DNA from: Streptomyces luomodiensis | GTDB taxonomy: Bacteria > Actinomycetota > Actinomycetes > Streptomycetales > Streptomycetaceae | Assembly (NCBI RefSeq): GCF_031679605.1 | Contig: NZ_CP117522.1 | Span: forward strand, 4,278,001-4,342,000 | DNA: 64,000 nucleotides | Direction: 5' to 3' | In this document: positions 51,211 to 59,644 of the stretch, in pieces | How positions within the stretch are numbered: position 1 is the stretch's first letter | Layout: the number at the start of each line of letters is the position of its first letter | Program-made: the position numbers and the translations under genes | Notes under the pieces: generated by a model | Told to the model about the DNA's origin: nothing | The model's input: only the letters and a program-made list of their open reading frames with translations | Databases searched by the model: none

Positions 51211-51862
51211 GCGCTGTCCGTCCCCGGCCGCCCGGCCACCACGGTCCGCCGTGGGCGGGCACATCGCGGGAGCGCCGGTCCCGCCCGTATCCGCCGAGGC
51301 GCACCCCGGATGCGGGCGGGGCGGGTTGGCGCGGCTGAGCGGCGACCGCCGTGGACAGGCCCCGCGCACCCTGCCCCGGACCCGGCGCGCCCTGGCCCGG
51401 ACCCGGCGCGCCCTGGCCCGGCTCCCCTGCACCCCGTGCACGCGGCGACCCGCGCACGCCCCGCCCGCCGGTGCATTCAGCCTGAAGGGCAGTTGGCCGC
51501 GACGACCGGCGCCAGGACGTAGACCACCGCACCTCGCGCGCGGGCGAGGCGGGTTGACACGGCTGACCGACGTCCGCCGTGGACCAGGCCCGGTGCACCC
51601 TCCCCCCGACCCGGCGCACCCTGGCCCGGCTCCCCTGCACCCCGTACACACGGCGACGACGCGCACGCCCCCACCCGCCCGTACGTCCAGCCCCAAAGGC
51701 ACCTCGCGCGCGGGCGGACCGGGACGACGCAGCTGAGTGATGTCCGGCAAGGCGTCAGGCGGAACCCGGCGGGATCGTGAGCGAAACCCGACGGGACGGC
51801 AGGCGCAGGCCGACGGGACGTGAGGCACGGCCCGACGGGGCGTCAGGCACTGTCCGGCGGGC
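51211..51862. other. 650-bp gene-free repetitive region
   Basis: No supported gene on either strand. It holds a diverged ~228-bp direct duplication (51321-51485 and 51549-51705), two exact 20-21-bp units beginning at 51381 and 51402, and four near-copies of a CCGACGGG-type ~29-bp unit (about 51765-51862). Confidence 0.7.
51321..51705. repeat. Diverged direct duplication, period about 228 bp
   Basis: Both copies begin GCGGGTTG and share GCCGTGGAC, CCCTGGCCCGGCTCCCCTG and CACCCCGT blocks; copy 1 has two extra 21-bp units inside. Composition repeats but no coding frame does. Confidence 0.65.
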
Positions 51863-52891
51863 CTACGCGAAGTCCAGCAGGACCTTGCACGACTGGCTGC
51901 GGTCGGCGGCCTGGCCGAACGCCTCGGCCGCCTCCCGCACCGGCCGTACCGCGCTGATCAGCGCGTCGAACGACGGCTCGGCCGCCAGCAGTCGCAGCGC
52001 GTCGTCGAACTCCGCGTGGAAGCGGAACGCGCCGCGCAGGTCGATCTCCCGGGCGACCAGCAGGTTTCCGGCGAACGGGGTCTGCCCCGGCGGCAGCATG
52101 CCGAGCTGGACGACCACCCCGCCGCGCCGCACCCGGCGCAGACAGGTGTCGAGCCCGGCGGCCACACCCGATGCCTCGATCGCGATGTCCGCCTCGTCCG
52201 AGGGCCAGTTGGGGTCGTCCGGGTCGTCGGCCCGTACGCACGCCGTCGCACCGGCCGCCGCCGCGAACTCCAGGGCGCGGGGCAGCAGATCGGTGGCCGT
52301 GATGGTCGCGGCGCCCGCCGCGCGGGCCGCCGCGACGGTCAGGCAGCCGATCGGGCCGGCGCCCGTGACCAGCACATGCCGGCCCGCGAGGTCGCCTGCG
52401 CGGCGCACCGCGTGCAGCGCCACGGACAGCGGTTCGGCGAGCGCCGCCCGGCGCGGCTCCAGTCCCTCGGGCAGGGCCCGCAGCTGTACCGCCGGGACGG
52501 CGATACGGGAGGCGAAACCGCCCTGCACATGCGGGAAGCGCGCGGCGCTGCCCAGGTAGCGGGTGTCCCGGCAGACGTTGGCGCGGCCGTCGAGGCATTC
52601 GGGGCAGGCCCCGCACGGGGTGGCCGGGTGGACGGCGACCGGGGTGCCGGGCGCGGGCCCGGTCCCGCCGTCGCCGTAGGCCACGACCGTGCCGACGACC
52701 TCGTGGCCCAGCAGCATGGGCTCCCGCAGCCGGAAGTCACCCACCCCGCCGTGGCGGTGGTAGTGGAGGTCCGAGCCGCAGATCCCGCCGTAGCGGACCG
52801 CGACCACGGCCTGACCCGGCCCCGGCTCGGGCTCGGGGAGCTCATCGACCCGCAGATCGCCCTGCCCGTGGATCACACAACCCAGCACCAT
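51863..52891 (-). CDS. idnD: Zinc alcohol dehydrogenase, L-idonate 5-dehydrogenase-like
   Basis: 342 aa medium-chain dehydrogenase. GICGSDLHYH (about residues 36-45) and GHEVVG bind catalytic zinc; PCGACPECLDGRANVC binds structural zinc; VLVTGAGPIGCLTVAAAR is the NAD site. Oxidises L-idonate to 5-ketogluconate in the gluconate/idonate pathway; neighbours are the 5-ketogluconate reductase, permease and gluconokinase. ATG 52891. Other polyol dehydrogenases look similar, so the substrate rests on context. Confidence 0.85.
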   Translation of the reverse strand: MVLGCVIHGQGDLRVDELPEPEPGPGQAVVAVRYGGICGSDLHYHRHGGVGDFRLREPMLLGHEVVGTVVAYGDGGTGPAPGTPVAVHPATPCGACPECLDGRANVCRDTRYLGSAARFPHVQGGFASRIAVPAVQLRALPEGLEPRRAALAEPLSVALHAVRRAGDLAGRHVLVTGAGPIGCLTVAAARAAGAATITATDLLPRALEFAAAAGATACVRADDPDDPNWPSDEADIAIEASGVAAGLDTCLRRVRRGGVVVQLGMLPPGQTPFAGNLLVAREIDLRGAFRFHAEFDDALRLLAAEPSFDALISAVRPVREAAEAFGQAADRSQSCKVLLDFA

Positions 52892-52940
52892 CCGCGCCGC
52901 CTCCTCGTCGGTTGTCCCCGCTCGTCGATTGCCCCCGCGT

Positions 52941-53720
52941 TCACAGGACGCTCGTCATGCCGCCGTCGACGTACAGCACCTGTCCGCTGACGAAGTCCGA
53001 GGCGGGGGACGCCAGATAGAGCAGCGCGCCGACCAGGTCCTCGGTGCGGCCCCAGCGGCCGGCCGGGGTCCGCCCGCGCACCCAGGCGCTGAACTCCTCG
53101 TCCTCGACCAGCGGCCGGGTCAGCTCGGTCTCGATGTAGCCGGGGCCGAGCCCGTTGACCTGGATGCCGTACCGGCCCCAGTCCGCGCACATGCCCTTGG
53201 TGAGCATCTTCAGCGCGCCCTTGGTCGCCGCGTACGGGGCGATCCCGGGGCGGACCACCTCGCTCTGCAACGAGCAGATGTTGACGATCTTGCCGTGGCC
53301 GCGGGTGGTCATCCGCCGGGCGGCCTCCCGGCCCACCAGGAAGGCGCTGGTGAGGTTGGTGTCCACGATCTGCTGCCAGGCGGCGTCGGTGAACTCCAGC
53401 AGCGGCGCCCGGTTCTGCATCCCGGCGTTGTTGACCAGGATGTCGAGCGGGCCCACCCGCTCCTCGACCTCGGCGATCCCGGCGGCCACGGCCGGGCCGT
53501 CGGTGACGTCGAACGCGGCGGTGTGCACCCGCGTGTCGGCGTCGCCGACCTCGGCGGCTGCCTTCGCGGCCTCCTCGAGGGCGTGCGGGTCGCGCCCGTT
53601 GAGCACCACCGTGCAGCCGGCCTCCAGCAGACCGCGCGCCAGGGCGTGGCCGATGCCCCGGCTGGAGCCGGTGACCAGCGCGGTGCGGCCCGCGATGTCG
53701 AAGAGCGGATGTGTGGCCAT
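52941..53720 (-). CDS. idnO: Gluconate 5-dehydrogenase (short-chain dehydrogenase)
   Basis: 259 aa classical SDR: GSSRGIGHAL (residues 18-27) cofactor loop, NNAGMQNR, and YAATKGAL catalytic Tyr-Lys. Interconverts 5-ketogluconate and gluconate. 49 nt downstream (in the operon) lies the idonate dehydrogenase. A 21-bp tandem repeat precedes the start (53747-53788). Confidence 0.86.
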   Translation of the reverse strand: MATHPLFDIAGRTALVTGSSRGIGHALARGLLEAGCTVVLNGRDPHALEEAAKAAAEVGDADTRVHTAAFDVTDGPAVAAGIAEVEERVGPLDILVNNAGMQNRAPLLEFTDAAWQQIVDTNLTSAFLVGREAARRMTTRGHGKIVNICSLQSEVVRPGIAPYAATKGALKMLTKGMCADWGRYGIQVNGLGPGYIETELTRPLVEDEEFSAWVRGRTPAGRWGRTEDLVGALLYLASPASDFVSGQVLYVDGGMTSVL

Positions 53721-53746
53721 GGCGTGCGTATCCCTGCCTCTCGCTG

Positions 53747-53788
53747 CCTGTGCTTCTGCTCGCGTTGCCTCTGCTTCTGCTCGCGTTC
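53747..53788. repeat. 21-bp tandem repeat, two copies
   Basis: GCCTGTGCTTCTGCTCGCGTT and a copy with one change, between the gluconate permease stop and idnO start (minus strand leader of idnO). Confidence 0.75.
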
Positions 53789-53798
53789 GGGAACGGTG

Positions 53799-55196
53799 CT
53801 AGATCACCAGTGACAGCAGCAGGACGAAGCCGAGCGAGACGACGGAGATGACCGTCTCCATCACGGACCAGGTCCGCACCGTCTGCCCCACGCTCATCCC
53901 GAAGTACTCCTTGACCAGCCAGAACCCCGCGTCGTTGACGTGGCTGAAGAAGAGCGATCCGGCGCCGATGGCCAGCACCAGCAGCGCCACATGCGTGCTG
54001 GACATATCGGCGGCGAGCGGTGTCATCAGCCCGGCGGCGGAGATCGTGGCCACGGTCGCCGAGCCGGTGGCGAGCCGGATGGCGACCGCGATCAGCCAGG
54101 CGAGCAGCAGTGCGGAGACGTTCCAGCTCTCCGAGATGTCCATGATCATCTTGCCGACGCCGATGTCGATCAGCGTCTGCTTGAAGCCGCCGCCCGCGGC
54201 GACGATCAGCAGGATTCCGGCGATCGGCGCGAGCGAGTGCTCGACGGTGGAGGAGAGGCGGTCCCGGGTGAAGCCGGCCGCCCGGCCCAGCGTGAACATG
54301 CCCACGATCACCGCCGCCAGCAGCGCGATCAGGGGCGCGCCGATGACGTCGGCGACCCGCTGGACATGGTTGTCCGGGTTGTCCACCACGATGTCGACGA
54401 GCGCCTTGATGAGCATCAGCACGACCGGCAGCAGCACGGTGATCACGGTGGCCCCGAACCCGGGACGCCGCTCCAGCTCCTCCGACGGGCGGGTGGGGAT
54501 CAGCCGGTCCGGCGGGGTGACCCGCACCCAGCGGTCGGCGACGCGGGAGAAGACCGGGCCCGCGATGATGGCGGTGGGCACGGCGATGAGGACGCCGAGC
54601 GCCAGGGTGATCCCCAGGTCGGCGTGGACCGCGTCGATCGCGGCGAGCGGACCGGGGTGCGGCGGCACCAGGCCGTGCATGACGGACAGGCCCGCGAGCG
54701 CCGGGATGCCGATCCGCATCAGCGAATAGTTGCCGCGCTTGGCGACCAGCAGCACCACCGGGATCATCAGCACCATGCCGACCTCGAAGAAGATCGGCAG
54801 TCCGATGATCCCCGCGATCAGCACCATCGCCCAGGGCATCGTCCGGTCGCTCGCCTTGGCGAGGATCGTGTCGACGATCTGGTCGGCGCCTCCGGAGTCG
54901 GCGAGCAGCTTGCCGAGGATCGCGCCGAGGGCGATCAGCACGCCCACGCCCGCGACGGTCGAGCCGAGTCCGTTGGAAAAGCTGGTGATGACCTTGTCGA
55001 GCGGGGCCCCCGCGACGGCGCCGAGCGCCAGTGAGCCGATCGTCAGCGACAGAAACGCGTGCAGCTTGGTCTTGGTGATGAGGAGGACGAGGACGGCTAT
55101 GCCGACGAGGACGGCTATGCCCAGCTGTGCGTGACCGGCCGACGTGATCGGGTCGACGGTGTCCGCTGCCAGCATCTCGACGCTGAGTCTGCTCAC
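53799..55196 (-). CDS. gntT: Gluconate/idonate permease (GntP family)
   Basis: 465 aa, about 12-14 membrane helices. GLVPPHPGPLAA (about residues 175-186) is the GntP signature; VNDAGFWLVKEYFG lies in the C-terminal part. Proton-coupled uptake of gluconate-type acids. GTG 55196 has AGGA upstream; ATG 55175 is an alternative start. Preceded by gntK after 20 nt. Confidence 0.89.
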   Translation of the reverse strand: MSRLSVEMLAADTVDPITSAGHAQLGIAVLVGIAVLVLLITKTKLHAFLSLTIGSLALGAVAGAPLDKVITSFSNGLGSTVAGVGVLIALGAILGKLLADSGGADQIVDTILAKASDRTMPWAMVLIAGIIGLPIFFEVGMVLMIPVVLLVAKRGNYSLMRIGIPALAGLSVMHGLVPPHPGPLAAIDAVHADLGITLALGVLIAVPTAIIAGPVFSRVADRWVRVTPPDRLIPTRPSEELERRPGFGATVITVLLPVVLMLIKALVDIVVDNPDNHVQRVADVIGAPLIALLAAVIVGMFTLGRAAGFTRDRLSSTVEHSLAPIAGILLIVAAGGGFKQTLIDIGVGKMIMDISESWNVSALLLAWLIAVAIRLATGSATVATISAAGLMTPLAADMSSTHVALLVLAIGAGSLFFSHVNDAGFWLVKEYFGMSVGQTVRTWSVMETVISVVSLGFVLLLSLVI

Positions 55197-55216
55197 GGGC
55201 GGGTTCCTAACGTGCG

Positions 55217-55729
55217 TTACTGGTGTTCGAGCCGCCGCAGCGCGTCGGCGGCCCGCTCGGTGATGATCTTTGGCTCCGGAGTGACGTCGACGGCCACGCC
55301 GCGCTCGTCCGCCTGAAGCGGTTCGAGCGTGGCGATCTGCGAATCGAGCATCTTCTCGGCGAAGAAGTGGCCCTTGCGCTCCTTCATCCGCTCGGCGATC
55401 AACGAGCGATCACCGGTCAGATGGAGGAAGACGATGCCGGGCGCGGCGGACCGCAGCCGGTCGCGGTACGTCCGCTTGAGCGCGGAGCAGCTGACCACCC
55501 CGCCCCCCTCGGCGTGGTCGTGGGCCCAGGCACCGATGGCATCCAGCCAGGGACGCCGGTCGTCGTCGTCCAGCGGGATCCCGGCCGACATCTTCTCGAT
55601 GTTGGCCGGCGGGTGGAAGTCGTCCGCCTCGGCGTACGGAACGCCGAGCTCCTCCGCCAGCAGGGGGCCGACCGTGGTCTTGCCCGTGCCGGACACTCCC
55701 ATGACCACGACAACCTGGGGGGCGTGCAT
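55217..55729 (-). CDS. gntK: Gluconokinase
   Basis: 170 aa, the length of GntK-type kinases. Walker A GVSGTGKTT (residues 11-19), EADDFHPPANIEKM substrate motif, ALKRTYRDRLR. Phosphorylates gluconate to 6-phosphogluconate for the pentose-phosphate pathway. ATG 55729. First gene of the gluconate operon, divergent from the GntR regulator. Confidence 0.93.
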   Translation of the reverse strand: MHAPQVVVVMGVSGTGKTTVGPLLAEELGVPYAEADDFHPPANIEKMSAGIPLDDDDRRPWLDAIGAWAHDHAEGGGVVSCSALKRTYRDRLRSAAPGIVFLHLTGDRSLIAERMKERKGHFFAEKMLDSQIATLEPLQADERGVAVDVTPEPKIITERAADALRRLEHQ

Positions 55730-55786
55730 TGTGTGAAACCTCGCTGTCTTCTTCGACCTCGGCGCCGGGCACACTCAACCCCACAG

Positions 55787-55826
55787 ATACGACGTATTCA
55801 AGAGTCTGTGACTTAAAAGTCATACT
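55787..55826. promoter_or_regulatory. GntR operators and promoter in the gntK-gntR gap
   Basis: ATACG-A-CGTAT (55787-55797) and TGACTT-AA-AAGTCA (55809-55822), two perfect palindromes 22 bp apart in AT-rich DNA. TTCAAG (55797-55802) and CATACT (55821-55826) could be the -35 and -10 of the regulator gene. Both sites suit a dimeric GntR/FCD repressor of the gluconate operon. Confidence 0.65.
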
Positions 55827-55860
55827 TATTTGCCGCTGAACGGCCACGTAGGCTGAGCGC

Positions 55861-56592
55861 ATGGACGAACAGGGGCCCGCGGGCCGTGGTCAGAGGCCCA
55901 AGGCCAGGGGGCTGCACGACCGGCTCCTGGAGTCCCTCGGCCCCGCCATCACGGCGGGCGACTACCCACCGGGCACCGTGCTGCGCACCGATGAACTGGA
56001 GCGGCGCTTCGACGTCTCCCGCACGGTGGTCCGGGAGGCGGTGCGGGTCCTGGAGTCCATGCACCTGGTGGAGTCCCGCCGCCGGGTCGGGGTGACGGTG
56101 CGCCCCACCGAGGAGTGGGACGTCTTCGACCCCCAGGTCATCCGCTGGCGCCTGGCCGGCCCCGACCGGCCCCGCCAGCTGCGCTCCCTCACCGCCCTCC
56201 GCTCCGCCATCGAACCCGCCGCCGCCGCGCTGGCCGCCGAGCACGCCACGCCGGAGCAGTGCGCCGAACTCACCGAGCACGCGCTCAACATGGTCGCCAC
56301 CTCACGCGGCCAGCAGCTGCCCGCGTACCTGATCCACGACATCGCCTTCCACCACGTGATCCTGCGCGCCTCGGGCAACGAGATGTTCGCGCGCCTGGGC
56401 GATGTCGTCGCGGAGGTCCTGACCGGCCGCACCCAGCACCAGGTCATGTTCAGCGACCCCGACCCGGAGGCGGTCACCCTCCACGTCCGCGTCGCCGAAG
56501 CCGTCCGCGCGGGCGACGCGGAGGCGGCGGAGCGCTATACGAGGGAGATCACCGTGGGGGCCCTGCGCGAGCTGGACATCCTGGCCCCGTAG
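55861..56592 (+). CDS. GntR/FCD-family regulator of gluconate genes
   Basis: 243 aa. N-terminal winged helix: ITAGDYPPGTVLRTDELERRFDVSRTVVREAVRVLESMHLVE (about residues 28-70); FCD ligand domain from about 95 with metal-binding His/Asp (AFHHVILRASGN). Divergent from gntK and probably represses it unless gluconate or a phosphorylated derivative is present. ATG 55861. Confidence 0.88.
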   Translation: MDEQGPAGRGQRPKARGLHDRLLESLGPAITAGDYPPGTVLRTDELERRFDVSRTVVREAVRVLESMHLVESRRRVGVTVRPTEEWDVFDPQVIRWRLAGPDRPRQLRSLTALRSAIEPAAAALAAEHATPEQCAELTEHALNMVATSRGQQLPAYLIHDIAFHHVILRASGNEMFARLGDVVAEVLTGRTQHQVMFSDPDPEAVTLHVRVAEAVRAGDAEAAERYTREITVGALRELDILAP

Positions 56593-56594
56593 TC

Positions 56595-56641
56595 GGGTGC
56601 GGGTTTGTCCGCGCCTTCGGCACGAGACGGAACCCGCACCC
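56595..56641. terminator. Bidirectional terminator between gntR and the aldo/keto reductase
   Basis: 11-bp stem (56595-56605 with 56631-56641) with an inner hairpin, between converging genes. Confidence 0.8.
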
Positions 56642-56683
56642 AGCCCGAGCCGAGCGGCCCCAGCGCGGAGCGCCCGCCTCCGC

Positions 56684-57724
56684 TCAGATCACCGGCACCG
56701 GATGCGGGGCGACACGGCCGGCGTCGCCTCCCAGGCTCGCCGCGCGGGCCGCGGCCGCCGTCTCGTGGGGATTGCCCAGGGAGACGGCGCTGACCTGGGC
56801 CAGGCGGGCGTACTGGGCCTCGGTCAGAGTGAGGTCCAACGCGTCCAGATACTCGGTCAGTTGCTCACTCGTGCGGGGGCCGATGACGGGGACGTAGGCC
56901 GTGGCGGCGCGAGCCGCGTGCGCCCGCAGCCAGGCCACGGAGACCTGGGCCGCCGAGACCCCGGTCTCGGCCGCGATCGCGAGGACGGTATCCAGGACGG
57001 CGGTCTTCTGGTCACCGTCCTCGACCCGTACCCCCGCACCCTGGCGGCTCAGCCGCCCCTCCGCACCGGTGCGGTATTTGCCGGTCAGCATTCCGCCCGC
57101 CAGCGGCGCGTACAGCGCGGCACCGAGGCCGAACGCCTCCGCCATGGGCAGGAGTTCGCGGTCGGCGGTGCGCTCGGCCAGGCTGTACTCGACCTGTATG
57201 CCGACGATCGGCGCCCGGCCGCGCAGTTCGGCCATGGTGGCCGCCGACGCCACCCGCCAGGCCGGGAAGTTGGACAGCCCGCCGTGCAGGATCTTCCCGG
57301 CGCGGACCAGGTCGTCGAAGGCCGCGACGATCTCCTCGACCGGCGTGATCGTGTCGGGGATGTGCGCCCAGTACACATCGATGTAGTCCGTGCCGAGCCG
57401 CCGCAGGCTCGCCTCCAGCGAACGGATCATGTTCTTGCGGCTGTTGCCGGTCGCACTGATCCCCGTGCGATCGCCTCTCCCCGCGCTGTACTTCGTGGCC
57501 AGCACGAAGTGGTCCCGATCGGCGGCGAGCAGCTCGCCGAGCAGCGTCTCGGACGCCCCGCCCTGGTAGCGGTCGGCGCTGTCGACGAACGTGCCACCCG
57601 CCTCGGCGAAGGCGTCGAAGATCGCCCGGTACCGCTCGCGATCCGTGGTGGTGAAGTTCGCGGTGCCGAGCGCGTACTCGGATACCCGCAGGCCAGTACG
57701 CCTGCCGAAGGTGGTGTACCGCAT
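56684..57724 (-). CDS. Aldo/keto reductase
   Basis: 346 aa NADPH-dependent oxidoreductase. VDSADRYQGGASETLLGELL carries the catalytic Asp and Tyr region, VLATKYS the lysine, VYWAHIPD the histidine; GPRTSEQLTEYLDAL is the cofactor-phosphate part. Reduces an aldehyde or ketone; specific substrate unknown. ATG 57724. Divergent TetR shares an operator of very high symmetry. Confidence 0.89.
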   Translation of the reverse strand: MRYTTFGRRTGLRVSEYALGTANFTTTDRERYRAIFDAFAEAGGTFVDSADRYQGGASETLLGELLAADRDHFVLATKYSAGRGDRTGISATGNSRKNMIRSLEASLRRLGTDYIDVYWAHIPDTITPVEEIVAAFDDLVRAGKILHGGLSNFPAWRVASAATMAELRGRAPIVGIQVEYSLAERTADRELLPMAEAFGLGAALYAPLAGGMLTGKYRTGAEGRLSRQGAGVRVEDGDQKTAVLDTVLAIAAETGVSAAQVSVAWLRAHAARAATAYVPVIGPRTSEQLTEYLDALDLTLTEAQYARLAQVSAVSLGNPHETAAAARAASLGGDAGRVAPHPVPVI

Positions 57725-57748
57725 CAGTGTGTCGCCTTCCCTGAAACT

Positions 57749-57794
57749 GGAATCTGATTCCGGTAACCGTACCGGAATCGGATTCCGGTACGGT
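57749..57794. promoter_or_regulatory. TetR operators with a perfect 29-bp palindrome
   Basis: ACCGTACCGGAATC-G-GATTCCGGTACGGT (57766-57794), 14-bp perfect arms, and an adjacent GGAATC-T-GATTCC core (57749-57761) with partly matching flanks. The larger palindrome ends 7 nt before the TetR GTG. Confidence 0.85.
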
Positions 57795-57800
57795 GGCACC

Positions 57801-58445
57801 GTGGACACCACCGGCAAGGACAAGCCCCTGCGCGCACACGCCGCCCGCAACCGCGACGCCCTCATCGCGGCGGCCTGCGACGCCTTCGAGGCCGGCGAGC
57901 TGGACATCCGCATCGAGGAGATCGCCCGCCGGGCCGGGGTCGGCGTCGGCACGCTCTACCGCCACTTCGCCACCCGCGAGGCCCTGATCGAGGCCGTCTA
58001 CCGGCAGCGGGTGGAGGAGCTGTGCGGCGCGGTGCCCCGCCTCCTGGACGAGCTCGCCCCGTACGACGCGCTCCGCACGTTCCTGCGGCAGCTGGTCGCG
58101 CACTCGGCGGCCAGCCAGGGCATGGCCGTCGCACTGGAGGCGGTCATGAACACCGGATCACCGGTCTTCGCGCAGACCCGGACGGACATGACCGAGGCCA
58201 TCGCCACGATCATGACCGCCGCCGTCACGGCCGGGGAGATCCGCGCGGATGTCACACCGGAGACCGTCTTCCGCGCGATGGGCGGTATCTGCACCAGCCA
58301 TGACCAACCCGACTGGGAGGACAGCGCCCACGCGATCGTGCGCCTCCTGCTCGACGGCCTCCGCTCCGGCGCGGCAGGAATACCGCGCCAGGCAGGAATA
58401 CCGCGCCAGGCAGGGCTACCGCGCGCGGAAGGGACACCGCGCTAG
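57801..58445 (+). CDS. TetR-family regulator with repeat tail
   Basis: 214 aa. Helix-turn-helix DAFEAGELDIRIEEIARRAGVGVGTLYRHFATREALIEA near residues 25-65, C-terminal ligand domain, then a tail built of three near-copies of AGIPRQ (residues about 190-210) coded by 18-bp tandem repeats. GTG 57801. Divergent from the aldo/keto reductase, its likely target. Confidence 0.88.
   Translation: MDTTGKDKPLRAHAARNRDALIAAACDAFEAGELDIRIEEIARRAGVGVGTLYRHFATREALIEAVYRQRVEELCGAVPRLLDELAPYDALRTFLRQLVAHSAASQGMAVALEAVMNTGSPVFAQTRTDMTEAIATIMTAAVTAGEIRADVTPETVFRAMGGICTSHDQPDWEDSAHAIVRLLLDGLRSGAAGIPRQAGIPRQAGLPRAEGTPR
58374..58430 (+). repeat. 18-bp tandem repeats in the TetR gene tail
   Basis: GGCAGGAATACCGCGCCA twice, then a variant GGCAGGGCTACCGCGC; in frame, coding AGIPRQ-AGIPRQ-AGLPR. 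Could vary in copy number between strains. Confidence 0.8.
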
Positions 58446-58549
58446 GCGCCGGCCTCGGCCCATCCCCGCAGCCACCCCCGGCTCGCCGCTCGGCCAGACG
58501 TCCGGCACGGCACGTCGGCAGCGCGGACCCGGTACCGGCCGCGCCCGCT

Positions 58550-59644
58550 TCAGGAGCCCACCGGCTGATCGTTCCGCAGCCGCGCGAACAGCCGCTTCGC
58601 CCGCTTCTCGTCCCACTTCACCGCGCTGCCCTTGGACGTCGCGAAGTCCGTCCTGGCCACGGGGACGTTCAGTCGGCTGCCGTCACCGCTCGAGACGCCC
58701 CTCATGGCCTCGAACATCGACATCAGCGTGCGCAGGTCCATGTCTTTGTCCACGATGAGCGTGTCCAGGCCCGCGCCCACGGTCGGGAAGACCTTCCACG
58801 GGACGAGGGCCTGGCCCGGCCGCGCGGCCTGCTTCGCGAGCGCGGACAGGAACTTCTGCTGGTTCTGGCTGCGCCCGAGGTCGCCGTTGGCCTCCTGGTG
58901 GCGCTGGCGGACGAAGGCCAGCGCCTGCCTGCCGTCGAGGGTCTGGCAGCCCCGCCTCAGGTTCGCGCCCGACTTCTCGTCCTCGATGGGCTTGTCCAGG
59001 CACATCCGGACGCCGCCCACCGAGTCGACCACGTTCACGAAGCCGGCGAAGCCGATCTCCGCGTAGTGGTCGATCCGCAGCCCGGTGTTGTACTCGATGG
59101 TCCGCACCAGCAGATCGGGGCCGCCCAGCGAGAACGCGGCGTTGAGCTTGTTCTTCGACGGACCGGGACGCTTGCCGGTCATGGGGTAGGTGAACGGCGG
59201 GAGGGTCACCCAGGAGTCGCGCGGCAGGCTCATCATCGTGGTGCCGTGGGCGCCGGTGTGCAGCAGCATCATCGAGTCCGTGCGGCGGCCCTCGGCCGAT
59301 CCGGTGTGCAGGCTCTTCTTGTCCTGCTGGGAGAGGCCGTCACGGCTGTCGGAGGCCACGATGAGGTAGTTGGTGCCCTCGCCTTTCGGGGGGCGGTCCT
59401 CCACCTTGCTCAGGTCGACCTCGGTGTTGAGCTTGGACCAGGCCCAGCCGTACGTGGCGGCACCCCCGATCAGGACCACGGCGAGCAGGACGACCACCGT
59501 GCGCCGCAGCCGCCGGGGCCACCGGCGGCGGGGTACGGCCTCTCCGCCGCCGTGACCGCCCTCGTCGTCGTAGCCGTCGTAGCCGTATCCGCCGTCGACG
59601 GGCCAGTGGTTGTTCGACACGGTGGTGCTCCCTCCCCCGCTCAT
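58550..59644 (-). CDS. LytR-CpsA-Psr (LCP) family phosphotransferase
   Basis: 364 aa. Cytoplasmic Gly/Asp-rich 45 residues, one membrane helix (about 49-70), then an LCP domain: IVASDSRDG, TDSMMLLH, SLPRDSWV (polyprenyl-phosphate binding Arg/Asp), NKLNAAFSLGG and FVRQRHQEANGDLGR. LCP enzymes attach wall polymers to peptidoglycan. ATGA overlap with the matB-like gene upstream, so it may anchor that polysaccharide. Confidence 0.87.
   Translation of the reverse strand: MSGGGSTTVSNNHWPVDGGYGYDGYDDEGGHGGGEAVPRRRWPRRLRRTVVVLLAVVLIGGAATYGWAWSKLNTEVDLSKVEDRPPKGEGTNYLIVASDSRDGLSQQDKKSLHTGSAEGRRTDSMMLLHTGAHGTTMMSLPRDSWVTLPPFTYPMTGKRPGPSKNKLNAAFSLGGPDLLVRTIEYNTGLRIDHYAEIGFAGFVNVVDSVGGVRMCLDKPIEDEKSGANLRRGCQTLDGRQALAFVRQRHQEANGDLGRSQNQQKFLSALAKQAARPGQALVPWKVFPTVGAGLDTLIVDKDMDLRTLMSMFEAMRGVSSGDGSRLNVPVARTDFATSKGSAVKWDEKRAKRLFARLRNDQPVGS

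Noticed and set aside
49075..51828. 917-codon minus-strand open frame
   Set aside because: Antisense to the monooxygenase and TetR genes and the repeat region; composition is Arg/Pro-rich with no domain, a high-GC artefact.
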